Assembly: GCA_001986395.2 (NCBI GenBank)
Contig: MQVO02000199.1
Location: 1 to 14,920, forward strand
From: Irpex lacteus
Taxonomy: Eukaryota > Basidiomycota > Agaricomycetes > Polyporales > Irpicaceae
Length of the DNA: 14,920 bases
Reading direction: 5' to 3'
Shown here: in pieces, positions 1-5,923 of the stretch
Numbering within the stretch: position 1 is the first letter of the stretch
Layout of the letters: every line of letters starts with the position of its first letter
Notes under the pieces: generated by a model
The model's database searches: none
The model's input: the letters and a program-made list of their open reading frames with translations, nothing else
Told to the model about the DNA's origin: nothing
Made by a program: the position numbers and the translations under genes

Positions 1-13
1 TTTTTTTAATAAA

Positions 14-99
14 CCAACAAAAAAACTAGGCTCTAATTAAAATTTAATTAAATTAAATTTTAATAATTGCGGATGAAATAATTAGTTTTTTTGGGTTGG
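14..99. repeat. Nested hairpin with AAAAAAACTAG arm
   Basis: The left arm at 14-28 (ccaac, seven A, cta) pairs with the right arm at 83-99 (tag, seven T, gggttgg), with a two-base bulge. The loop holds a second inverted repeat: an 11-base arm at 36-46 pairs with 54-64. The A-run-CTAG arm recurs at 4589-4635, 9868-9886 and 13117-13131, so this belongs to a dispersed hairpin family. Function is unknown; it could be a processing signal or a recombination site. Confidence 0.6.
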
Positions 100-135
100 G
101 ATTAAACAAAAGAATAATTAAAAAAAAAAAGACAA

Positions 136-206
136 TAAGCCCAAGAAGATTCGAACTTCTACAGATTCCTTATCAAGAAATTATTCTACCTTTAAATCAT
201 AGGCTT
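136..206 (-). tRNA. trnI: tRNA-Ile(GAT), first copy
   Basis: Read on the minus strand, this folds as a 71-nt cloverleaf. The acceptor AAGCCTA pairs with TGGGCTT. The anticodon stem ATTTC/GGAAT closes the loop TTGATAA, giving anticodon GAT. The T arm is AGAAG, TTCGAAT, CTTCT, and the discriminator is A. The D stem ATTT/GAAT has one G-T pair. No CCA is encoded. A second, clearly different tRNA-Ile(GAT) lies at 2326-2398. One of the two may be a captured or relic copy; I cannot tell which from folding alone. Confidence 0.85.
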
Positions 207-631
207 AATTAATTTATATTTAGCTTTATTAAAAGGTTCATAGGGGGTTAATAAACCCAAAAATAAAATTGGTATGTACTTTAAACGTCAGGTCGCCACA
301 CCTCCTTGTCATATTACTTACTGTTCCTACTGATCCCACCACACTTAACCGTGGTTCTTCAGGAGTTCGGAACATAACATCTAGATATATGAGTGCCAAT
401 TATATTCACATCATTCCTTTTATTAAATAAATTAAATTTATAATATTAAAATTAAAACTTAAAATAAAATATTATAATTAGATTATTATATTCAATAAAT
501 AAAAAATAAAGAAATAAAAAAAATAAAAATGTTTAAGTAGAGAGGTTATAATTTTAATAGTCTTCAACAAAGTAAAGTATAAAAATATAAAGTAAATAAA
601 ATTTTAATAGAGTCTTACAATTACACAGCTG
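207..631. other. Non-coding spacer with a GC-richer island
   Basis: No convincing gene is visible. Positions 283-420 are much less AT-rich than the surroundings and include a small hairpin (aggtcgccacacct) and, at 254-267, gggttaataaaccc. I could not assign this island to rRNA, an intron core or a coding exon on either strand. From 421 on the spacer is almost pure A/T and contains a 40-bp repeat shared with 9539-9578. Confidence 0.5.
424..463. repeat. 40-bp dispersed direct repeat, copy 1
   Basis: Positions 424-463 are identical to 9539-9578 over 40 bp, in the same orientation and about 9.1 kb apart. It begins taaataaattaaatttataa. The sequence is pure A/T apart from one C, but 40 matching bases in a row exceeds what AT richness makes likely. 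It marks a possible intramolecular recombination site or a duplicated segment end. Confidence 0.75.
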
Positions 632-922
632 TTAGAATAAAAAAATATTAGATATAAATTTTATTTCTTTAACCGTTTCCTTAGATATACCATACTTTTT
701 GTTTAGAAAGTGGTGCAATAATTGTACAGCTTCAAAAACATTAATCTTTTTATTATAGTCTATCATCTTACCATCCTCATCTACAAACCAACTAAAATCT
801 TCTTCCCCTTTTTTTTTAATAAAAAAAAGGATAGAAGAGGGAGTTCCATTATCTAATGCTTCGATTGAACCATTATTTTTTTTAATGGAACAAGTAGCTA
901 CTTTCCTTATTTTTATTTTTAT
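632..922 (-). pseudogene. Unknown open frame fragment, divergent from the polymerase piece
   Basis: A 97-codon open frame on the minus strand runs from a TAA at 923-925 to a TAA at 632-634. It has no ATG near its upstream end; the first ATG is internal, at the residues KMIDYNKK. The translation reads like a real protein C-terminus rather than random AT-rich sequence: GEEDFSWFVDEDGK, then an amphipathic stretch INVFEAVQLLHHFLNKKYG, then a Lys-rich end. Two poly-A runs encode Lys tracts and could hide frameshifts. It lies head to head with a plasmid-type DNA polymerase fragment only 8 bp away, so a plasmid origin is plausible but unproven. I do not recognise the family. Confidence 0.4.
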
Positions 923-930
923 TTAAATAA

Positions 931-1215
931 AAGGAGGTAGGTAAATGGACTGCTATTTATTTCTCTGAAGAGTTGAAAATGGCTAAAAATTTAATTCCTG
1001 AATATCAATTTATTATTAAAGGAGGCTACTCCTGTGAGAAAGTTGATATTTTCTCTGATTATGTAAATACTTTATATAAAGTTAAAGCTGAGTCAAAAGG
1101 GGCAAAAAGATGGATTGCTAAATTATTATTAAATTGTTTATACGGAGGGTTCGGTAGAAGTAATAATACTACAAGTTGTATTGTGGTTAATGCTAAAGAG
1201 TTTAAGAAAAGAAGA
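931..1215 (+). pseudogene. dpo: Truncated plasmid-type family B DNA polymerase (motif B region)
   Basis: The frame opens after a TAA at 928-930 and reads GKWTAIYFSEELKMAKN, GGYSCEKVDIFSDYVNTLY, then KLLLNCLYGGFG. The last matches motif B of protein-primed family B DNA polymerases (K-x3-N-S-x-Y-G), with Cys in place of the usual Ser. The preceding block also fits the polymerases of linear fungal mitochondrial plasmids, which replicate from a terminal protein. Only about 95 residues remain of a protein that is normally many hundreds long: the exonuclease domain, motif A and motif C (DTD) are absent. After about 1215 the translation loses similarity and runs into a GC-richer patch (ctcactcgctacgctcc) before a stop at 1320. 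This is a relic of plasmid integration, not a working gene. Confidence 0.75.
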
Positions 1216-1391
1216 TTTTTGTTTATTTTAATCTATAGTATCCCTCGTTCCACTCACTCGCTACGCTCCTTAACTAAGAGTTCAAATTATATATTCTTTA
1301 ATTGTATAAATAGTAATTAATTATATTTATATTCTTTAATCTTACATATTAGAAATATTAGTATAGTTCAAACAGTTTATTATATTTATTC

Positions 1392-1715
1392 TTAATTTAT
1401 TAATATATTAACTTTTATTTCTCCCCTGTAAACAAAAATAATGTTCAGAAGTACCTGAATATCTTCAGTAAGTTGTGTAATCACGAATACAGCAGTTCCT
1501 CGGCTGTTAACTACAAAGCTACCATCGCCTACAGCAAACCCAATCAGCCATTCAAGAAATGATTGACTTGGAGCTACTGCGTTAGGAAATCGCTTTGCAT
1601 AGAGTGAATAAAATGCGTTAAACCGGAAACCCGAAGGCATAATAACTAGAGGAATAACATATAGAATTGTTTGGAAGAATAGGTGTTGGTATAGTACAGG
1701 GTCACCTCCTCCAGC
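1392..1715 (-). pseudogene. cox1: Foreign cox1 exon scrap fused to a truncated LAGLIDADG ORF
   Basis: On the minus strand from 1715 the frame reads [13 protein letters not shown] (1677-1715), a conserved cytochrome oxidase subunit 1 segment. It continues without a stop into an intron-type ORF with SFLEWLIGFAVGDGSF, the first LAGLIDADG motif of a homing endonuclease/maturase; the GDG acid is kept, the preceding acid is Val. After TEDIQVL the similarity ends and the frame stops at 1392-1394, so the second half is missing. Exon-in-frame-with-ORF is the normal layout of group I intron maturases in cox1. Codons here (cta, cct, cac, ttc) are unlike the AT-ending codons of the adjoining nad3, which points to another mitochondrial genome as source. 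It is joined directly to nad3, replacing its end. Confidence 0.75.
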
Positions 1716-2038
1716 AATAAAAAGATATCGGCTGGATTATTAAAGGGTATTAAAATAAATAAAAAGAATAATAAGATAAATAAACCGTAAAGATTATTAT
1801 TATAAGCGGAGATAACATAAGGTAAAAGAGAAGAGATTTCTAAATCAAAAGGTAAAAATAAGATAGCAACTAAAATGAAAGAAACATTAAAAGAAGATCT
1901 AGATTGTTCATAAGAAGTAAAACCACATTCAAAAGGACTTTTCTTTTCAATATAAGAATTATCTAAAGATATAAAATAATTAATTAATATTAATAAAATA
2001 GCAACAATAGGACTTAAATAAAGATAAATATGAAACAT
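1646..2038 (-). pseudogene. nad3: NADH dehydrogenase subunit 3, C-terminus replaced
   Basis: Subunit 3 of membrane complex I. The minus-strand ORF starts at 2038. It carries family features: N-terminal membrane helix, the KKSPFECGF loop with its conserved Cys, [18 protein letters not shown], and helix 3 [16 protein letters not shown]. Similarity ends near residue 96 (about 1751). The last 34 residues are read out of frame through a foreign cox1 scrap and stop at 1646. Fungal ND3 normally continues with a short helix and tail, so about 20-40 native residues are lost. The ATG overlaps an upstream TAA by one base (TAATG), the classic fungal nad2-nad3 arrangement. Either a complete nad3 exists elsewhere or the fusion is tolerated; the first seems likelier. 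Confidence 0.8.
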
Positions 2039-2205
2039 TATAATAATAAAAGATATAAACCTTCTAATAAATAAGGTAAATAAAAATAAAAAGATATTAA
2101 TAAAATAATATTAAAAGATAAAATATAAGAAATACTCTTATTAATATAAATAGATTTAATTAAATAATAAGTAACTAAAATAATAATTAAATAATTAAAT
2201 ATTTT
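2038..2205 (-). pseudogene. nad2: Probable 3' remnant of nad2
   Basis: A 56-codon minus-strand open frame ends in TAA at 2040-2038, sharing one base with the nad3 ATG. It is strongly hydrophobic ([20 protein letters not shown], then [10 protein letters not shown]), as expected for the last membrane helices of NADH dehydrogenase subunit 2. In many fungi nad2 precedes nad3 with exactly this TAATG overlap; that arrangement, more than residue identity, supports the call. The frame is cut at a stop at 2206-2208, exactly where a 43-bp direct repeat begins (2208-2250), so the rest of the gene seems to have been lost at a repeat junction. Composition alone could give hydrophobic AT-rich translations, so the call is tentative. 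Confidence 0.4.
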
Positions 2206-2207
2206 TT

Positions 2208-2250
2208 AAATTTAAAAACAAAAAATAAAAAATATAAATAAAAGAATAGG
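2208..2250. repeat. 43-bp direct repeat, left copy
   Basis: The sequence starting aaatttaaaaacaaaa and ending aaaagaatagg recurs at 2749-2790 with one A fewer. The left copy abuts the cut end of the nad2 remnant and the 3' end of tRNA-Phe. The two copies bracket both tRNAs, consistent with a local duplication or insertion of a tRNA-bearing segment. Confidence 0.75.
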
Positions 2251-2323
2251 GTCCCCAAAAAGACTTGAACTTTTATCAATAAAGCTTCAATTTATTGCTC
2301 TAACCAAATTAAGCTATGGGAAC
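2250..2323 (-). tRNA. trnF: tRNA-Phe(GAA)
   Basis: Minus-strand cloverleaf: acceptor GTTCCCA with TGGGGAC, D stem GCTT/GAGC, anticodon stem ATAAA/TTTAT around TTGAAGC (anticodon GAA), variable loop TGAT, and T arm AAAAG, TTCAAGT, CTTTT. The cloverleaf itself is 73 nt (2251-2323) and the discriminator at 2250 reads C on this strand, which is unusual for tRNA-Phe. It lies 2 bp downstream of tRNA-Ile on the same strand, so the two are probably processed from one transcript. Confidence 0.88.
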
Positions 2324-2325
2324 TT

Positions 2326-2398
2326 TAAGTCTAAGATGGATCGAACATCTATTGCCTCCTTATCAAGGAGATATTTTAAACCATTAAATAATAGACTT
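2326..2398 (-). tRNA. trnI: tRNA-Ile(GAT), second copy
   Basis: Minus-strand 73-nt cloverleaf: acceptor AAGTCTA with TAGACTT, anticodon stem TCTCC/GGAGG around TTGATAA (anticodon GAT), T arm AGATG, TTCGATC, CATCT, discriminator A. The D arm is A/T only (ATTT/AAAT). It shares the anticodon loop with the copy at 136-206 but differs in the D and anticodon stems, in the T-stem sequence and at one acceptor pair. Confidence 0.88.
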
Positions 2399-2907
2399 AT
2401 TTATATTATAATTTAGTTATTAATAATCTCACGATTTGTAACTGTAAAAGATATGGTAAAATTACTCATGAAACTAATACTAATAAGGCGAATAAGATTA
2501 TATAACCGTAAAATAATTGATTTAAAAAGAAAAATGGTATTAATCCCCCAAATTTATTATAAATTTAATTTAATTAAAAGTTATTTATCCCTTAATATAA
2601 GGAATAGATTTATAGAACTTTAAAATTTTATAAATATTTAATTATTTAATTATTATTTTAGTTACTTATTATTTAATTATTTTTATATATCTAAATAAAA
2701 AAAGTATTTAATTATATAAGAGAGTATAAATTTTATTTTCTTAAACATAAATTTAAAAACAAAAATAAAAAATATAAATAAAAGAATAGGGGAGGGAGAA
2801 TCTTTAAATTTATTTAGAGATTATTCCTTCTCTATTGGATTAAGTTTATATGTATAATATTATAGAGAATTATAAAAAGAAAAATTTTTACAATAAAAGT
2901 AAACCTA
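2399..2907. other. AT-rich spacer with short repeats
   Basis: I see no gene here. The stretch contains an 18-bp segment at 2527-2544 (aagaaaaatggtattaat) repeated at 4497-4514, and the second copy of the 43-bp repeat at 2749-2790. Positions 2402-2510 are somewhat less AT-rich, but I could not fold a tRNA or find an intron core there. Confidence 0.5.
2749..2790. repeat. 43-bp direct repeat, right copy
   Basis: Matches 2208-2250 with one A missing from an A run and continues into aggggagggagaatc rather than into a tRNA. See the left copy for context. Confidence 0.75.
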
Positions 2908-2928
2908 GTCCTCCCCCTCCTTTTTAAT
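2908..2928. repeat. 21-bp direct repeat, left boundary of the foreign cassette
   Basis: A g followed by tcctccccctcctttttaat occurs here and, base for base, at 3995-4015. Flanking bases differ at both ends. The C-rich core is conspicuous in this AT-rich DNA. The copies bracket 1,066 bp that holds the foreign nad4L, maturase and cob pieces, so they may be the scars of insertion or the recombination site. Confidence 0.85.
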
Positions 2929-2972
2929 TTAACTAAATAAAATTAATATTGGAGGGATATTTTAAATTTTGG

Positions 2973-3047
2973 TTATATCTTATTATCCTTAACCGTAAGA
3001 ATCTACTTATGCTTCTTATTAGCATTGAACTTATGCTTCTAGCTGTC
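2973..3047 (+). pseudogene. nad4L: Foreign nad4L exon fragment
   Basis: The frame LYLIILNRKNLLMLLISIEL followed by MLLAV matches the central part of NADH dehydrogenase subunit 4L; the resident nad4L at 12542-12270 has LNRKNIILMIIAIEIMLLAV. Leucine here is mostly CTT or CTA and Ile ATT, while the resident copy uses TTA and ATA, so this is not a recent duplicate. Similarity ends abruptly after the Val at 3045-3047, a plausible intron insertion point, and continues into non-nad4L sequence leading to a cob-type maturase. The 5' end fades near 2973. It is a fragment of about 25 codons with no start and no function. Confidence 0.75.
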
Positions 3048-3102
3048 GAGTTGAAATTACACCTATTCCATTTAGTGAACATTCCTGCAATGCCTACCAC
3101 AA

Positions 3103-3690
3103 ATGTGTACATTCACTATTGATAGAGCAGCTCCAGTAATTAGTAGTACACTAAACCGAAACACTAGCGTTATCACTATTTCAATTATTAATATTGATGC
3201 GCTATACGACTATCTAATGCCTTTTTTCCTTTCTATGCCATTCCAAACTCGAAAGGGTGTTGATTTCTCTCTATGGTGTCTAGCTCTGTATATGTACAAG
3301 TGGGGTTATGCTTATCTAATTCAAGGTCGTAAGCTCCTTGTACTAATTAGTAAGTATATCAACTCAGGACGTTATACCAACAGTAATGTTACTGGAATTG
3401 CACCAGAATCAGACACTATTTCAGAGGTACTGAATTATGAAGTGCCTGTGGAACGTACTCCTGAAATGAATCAACTCGAATACGCAAAGGCTATTGCTCG
3501 AACTGTTACATCACGTTCTATTTATATTTATGATAATGGTGTACTAGTTAACACTACTCCATATACCAACTATGGAGACGCTCAAGAGGCTATTGGCCTA
3601 TCTCGTACTTCTCGTGCTGTTTCTCGTAACATTGACACAGGGAAGGCTTACCTAGGCCGATACAGCTTCTATTCTACACTGCAAAACTAA
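3103..3690 (+). pseudogene. LAGLIDADG maturase/endonuclease of a cob intron, C-terminal part
   Basis: The 195-codon frame reads CTFTIDRAAPVISSTLNRNT, then NIDALYDYLMPFFLSMPFQT, RKGVDFSLWCLALYMYKWGY, QGRKLLVLISKYINSGRYT: the second LAGLIDADG-type repeat of the cob bI3-like maturase family, which aids group I splicing and/or cuts intronless alleles. It ends with the usual tail: IYIYDNGVLVNTTPY, a helix-turn-helix-like AQEAIGLSRTSRAVSRNIDT, then YLGRYSFYS. The N-terminal half and the in-frame upstream cob exon are absent; a nad4L scrap lies there instead. Only about 20 bases separate its stop from a cob exon, too few for the P7-P9 part of a group I intron, so this is not a working intron. Codons are GC-richer than the resident genes. 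Confidence 0.8.
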
Positions 3691-3711
3691 CGAGTTATTA
3701 TAACACCTGCG

Positions 3712-3906
3712 ATTATGCGAGACGTAAACTACGGATGGTTGATTCGATACATCCACGCTAATGTAGCTTCATTCTTCTTCATCTTTGTATACCTACACAT
3801 CGCTCGAGGTCTATACTACGGATCATACAAGGCTCCACGGATTCTACCATGGTCTATTGGTGTAATCATCCTTGTTCTTATGATGGCTATTGCTTTCCTT
3901 GGATAA
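3712..3906 (+). pseudogene. cob: Foreign cytochrome b exon fragment
   Basis: About 64 codons of cytochrome b: [63 protein letters not shown]. This is the helix B region with a heme-ligand-type His ([17 protein letters not shown]) and the start of helix C. The usual continuation (YVLPYGQMS) is missing: a TAA follows the Gly at 3901-3903. Codons such as cta, cac, atc and ttc contrast with the TTA/AT-ending use in nad5. It continues the foreign cassette that starts with the nad4L scrap. The resident cob is not in this window. The fragment ends at an exon boundary type often used by cob introns, and a group I core remnant follows at 4031. Confidence 0.85.
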
Positions 3907-3994
3907 ACATAATGTCCATATATTCCGGGAATATTTCGTAGAGATCAAAAGAGATTATACGAAACCTATATCTGTCCCTGCTTCCTTTTTTTTT

Positions 3995-4015
3995 GTCCTC
4001 CCCCTCCTTTTTAAT
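3995..4015. repeat. 21-bp direct repeat, right boundary of the foreign cassette
   Basis: Identical to 2908-2928 in the same orientation. It lies 89 bp past the stop of the cob fragment and is followed by A-rich resident-looking DNA. Confidence 0.85.
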
Positions 4016-4030
4016 AAAAAAAAGATTAAT

Positions 4031-4225
4031 AAAAATATATTTTTATATGCTCTTCCTACAAATATAAATAAAATTATCTCAGGAGATAGGCAGTAACATT
4101 CTATGGTAAATGTTAAGAATATCTGTGGTATTTTACACAGTTCAATGTCTATTGTTATGGAATCTTCAGAGACTGGTTACGCTATAATCTAATTTAAATT
4201 TAAGTTAATGGTCAGCCTCTTCAGT
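4031..4225 (+). other. Group I intron core remnant (3' half)
   Basis: The segment contains cttcagagactggttacgc (4160-4178), close to the conserved R element around P7 (TTCAGAGACTA-type) of fungal mitochondrial group I introns, and further on ttgaaagagatagttata (4225-4242), resembling the S element (AAGATATAGTC-type). Between lies a self-complementary aatttaaatt stretch where P8 would be. P3-P6 cannot be drawn with confidence, and no intact exon follows, so it looks like a leftover of the intron that once followed the foreign cob exon or of a resident intron. Confidence 0.45.
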
Positions 4226-4588
4226 TGAAAGAGATAGTTATACTCCCCTTTACCCTTCCCTTTATCCTTTTTTTATATATAAAATAAAACAAATTATTTC
4301 TTTTTATTATTCTTATATCTCCTCTATAAATAAATTTAATTTATCTCTTTTGTACCAACTCATTTGAATTTATTATGCAATACTAATCCCTGATTTCTAG
4401 TTTCCGATTATTGGTTAGAGTATCAATTGTTTACATGTCAGGTCCTCTCCCCTAAATAATTTATCTTACTTTTTATTTAAAATAAAATTAAAAGAAAAGA
4501 AAAATGGTATTAATTTTAAATAGTTCTCCCAAAAAAACTTTTATTTAATTTATTTTATATTAATCTTTTACTAATTCCATACGCTTAA
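4226..4588. other. Spacer without recognised gene
   Basis: Pyrimidine-rich patches (ccctttacccttccctttatcc) and A/T tracts. Positions 4395-4455 look slightly tRNA-like (attggttagagta) but no acceptor or anticodon stem can be closed. An 18-bp repeat at 4497-4514 matches 2527-2544. Confidence 0.4.
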
Positions 4589-4635
4589 CCCAAAAAACTA
4601 GGAATTAGAAATAATTCTAACTAGTTTTTTTGGGG
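4589..4635. repeat. Strong hairpin with CCC-A6-CTAG arms
   Basis: Left arm 4589-4607 (ccc, six A, ctag, gaatta) pairs with right arm 4612-4634 (taattc, bulged taa, ctag, seven T, ggg) around the loop gaaa. The right half recurs at 9868-9886 (19 identical bases) and the arms resemble those at 14-99. A run of Ts follows the stem, but in fungal mitochondria this is more likely an RNA-processing or recombination hairpin than a bacterial-style terminator. Confidence 0.75.
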
Positions 4636-5044
4636 ATTTGTTGGACTAGTTGGTCTAGAACTAGCAGTAAGTTTAACTCAAGCTTAGTATTCTGTGTGCT
4701 AACATAAAGCTACCTAAAGGATGCTATTGAACTTAACTAAATAAAGAATAAAATTATTCTTTGTGGGGAGCCAAAATAAAAATAAAGAGAAGAGTTTAGT
4801 TAGAGGATATAAATTAATCAAGAGTAGAACATATTACATTACATTAGCCACATTTACCAGTTAGAGTCTGTTTGCCAGTCCCACCCCAAAAAAAGTAGCA
4901 AAAACTAAAAATAAATTAAATTTGGGGGGAAGGGGTTAAACAAAGCAGAAAAAGATTTATTATTAAATAATATTAAAAAGGCTGTTAATTAAACTGTTTC
5001 TGTATGGGTATACAAAAGTGTTAACAATAAATTTATATTGCTAA
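4636..5044. other. Spacer, possibly the 5' part of a decayed intron
   Basis: No gene is seen. GC-richer islands (4640-4740 and 4850-4900) sit between A/T tracts, and gtttaactcaag (4670) is shared with 9719. The final 60 bases translate, after shifts, into residues like those preceding the endonuclease tail at 5045, so the intron or its ORF probably once extended leftward. Confidence 0.35.
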
Positions 5045-5200
5045 AATGATAATAAACCTACTTTTAGTTCTAAATTAGAAGCAACTAAAGAATTAAAAAT
5101 GAGTGCTAAAACAATTAGCAGGTATTTAGATACTCATAAAGAGTATAAAGGATTATATTTTTATAGTGTTGCTTTAGAGATTATTAAAGGTAAGATTTAG
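5045..5200 (+). pseudogene. C-terminal DNA-binding tail of a homing endonuclease
   Basis: Fifty-one codons follow a TAA at 5042-5044 and read DNKPTFSSKLEATKELKM, then SAKTISRYLDTHKEYKGLYF, then YSVALEIIKGKI and TAG. This is the helix-turn-helix-like modular tail (IENR1/NUMOD type) found at the end of LAGLIDADG and GIY-YIG intron endonucleases. The catalytic part is missing. The stop is followed at once by a group I intron core (5201 on), the normal order for an intron-encoded ORF. Codons are AT-ending, like resident genes, so this intron may be older in this genome than the foreign cassette at 2908-4015. Confidence 0.7.
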
Positions 5201-5530
5201 GGTAAGGTGTGAGAAACTTTACTTGGGCCTCTAGCAAAAGGAAACCTATTGCTAAAAACTATCAAATTGTCGGGAACACCTTAAAGCTATTTTTAACTAA
5301 ATGTGTTAGGTAACTAATTCATGGCTCAGGTAATGACTCGAGGTATGGTAAATCGAAATAGAGGCACGTAAGGAAATAGATGAAGGTGGTGAAGGTGGGG
5401 AAGGTGGGGACCAAGGTTCCACTATCGTTCCACAAAGGTTACTAACCAAAAGAAATTAATTATAATTAAAGAAGAAAGAATAGAGTGTCTGAATTGGATA
5501 TACTCTATGAGCTTACCAGGCTCTTATGCT
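5201..5530 (+). other. Decayed group I intron core
   Basis: The order of elements is typical of fungal IB/ID introns. First comes a P element tcaaattgtcgggaacacc at 5263-5281 with ttaaagc after it (P3). Next is an arm ending aggtaactaattcatggct, then caggtaatgactcgaggtat and ggtaaatcgaaatagagg (P5-P6 region). The expected R element (GTTCAACGACTAGA-type) is replaced by ggttccactatcgttcc just after a GAAGGTGGG tandem repeat, so P7 cannot form normally. The exon it interrupted cannot be identified. I regard it as an inactive intron. Confidence 0.65.
5382..5408 (+). repeat. Three tandem copies of a GAAGGTGG(T/G) 9-mer
   Basis: The units at 5382-5390, 5391-5399 and 5400-5408 differ only in the last base of the first. 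The array is G-rich in an AT-rich genome and sits between the P6 region and the damaged P7 of the intron, so it may be the cause or the aftermath of the intron's decay. Confidence 0.8.
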
Positions 5531-5923
5531 TTCCATTACATTAACTCGCATCAGGGGATTTAGGAAATATTAAAATAATATAAAATTGAAATCTTAAAAG
5601 AAGCACTATTATTAATTGAGATACAAAATAATAAAATAATTATTTTAGTGTAGTATATTAACATTCATAAATATTGTATCTTATTTATAAAACACTTAAT
5701 TATCAGGACCTGAGAAAAAAATAAAACGTATGTATATTATTTCTTAAGTGGATTGTTAAATGATAATTAACTATTTTTAAGTATATACCTTTTTATTAAA
5801 AAAGGAAAGAAGCTAAGTATAAAAATTTAATTATCTAAGTACATTAATACTATCTTTATTTATGTATAAAAATAAAAATTTTATATATAGATTTTTAGTA
5901 GTATATTTAATTTCATAAATATT
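5531..5923. other. AT-rich spacer upstream of rps3
   Basis: No gene is recognised. Two similar segments occur, 5645-5675 and 5893-5923 (both containing gtagtatatt and cataaatatt); the second ends at the rps3 start, which hints at a partial local duplication of the rps3 leader. Confidence 0.4.

Noticed and set aside
1238..1262. GC-rich patch ctcactcgctacgctcc as a mobile GC cluster
   Set aside because: Only one clear copy in this window; a similar-looking patch at 9675-9690 does not align in either orientation.
3890..4096. 68-codon plus-strand ORF downstream of cob
   Set aside because: It overlaps the end of the cob exon in another frame and runs into a 21-bp repeat and poly-T; no family features.
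4395..4460. Possible tRNA around attggttagagta
   Set aside because: Only a D-arm-like stretch is present; no anticodon stem, T arm or acceptor can be paired.
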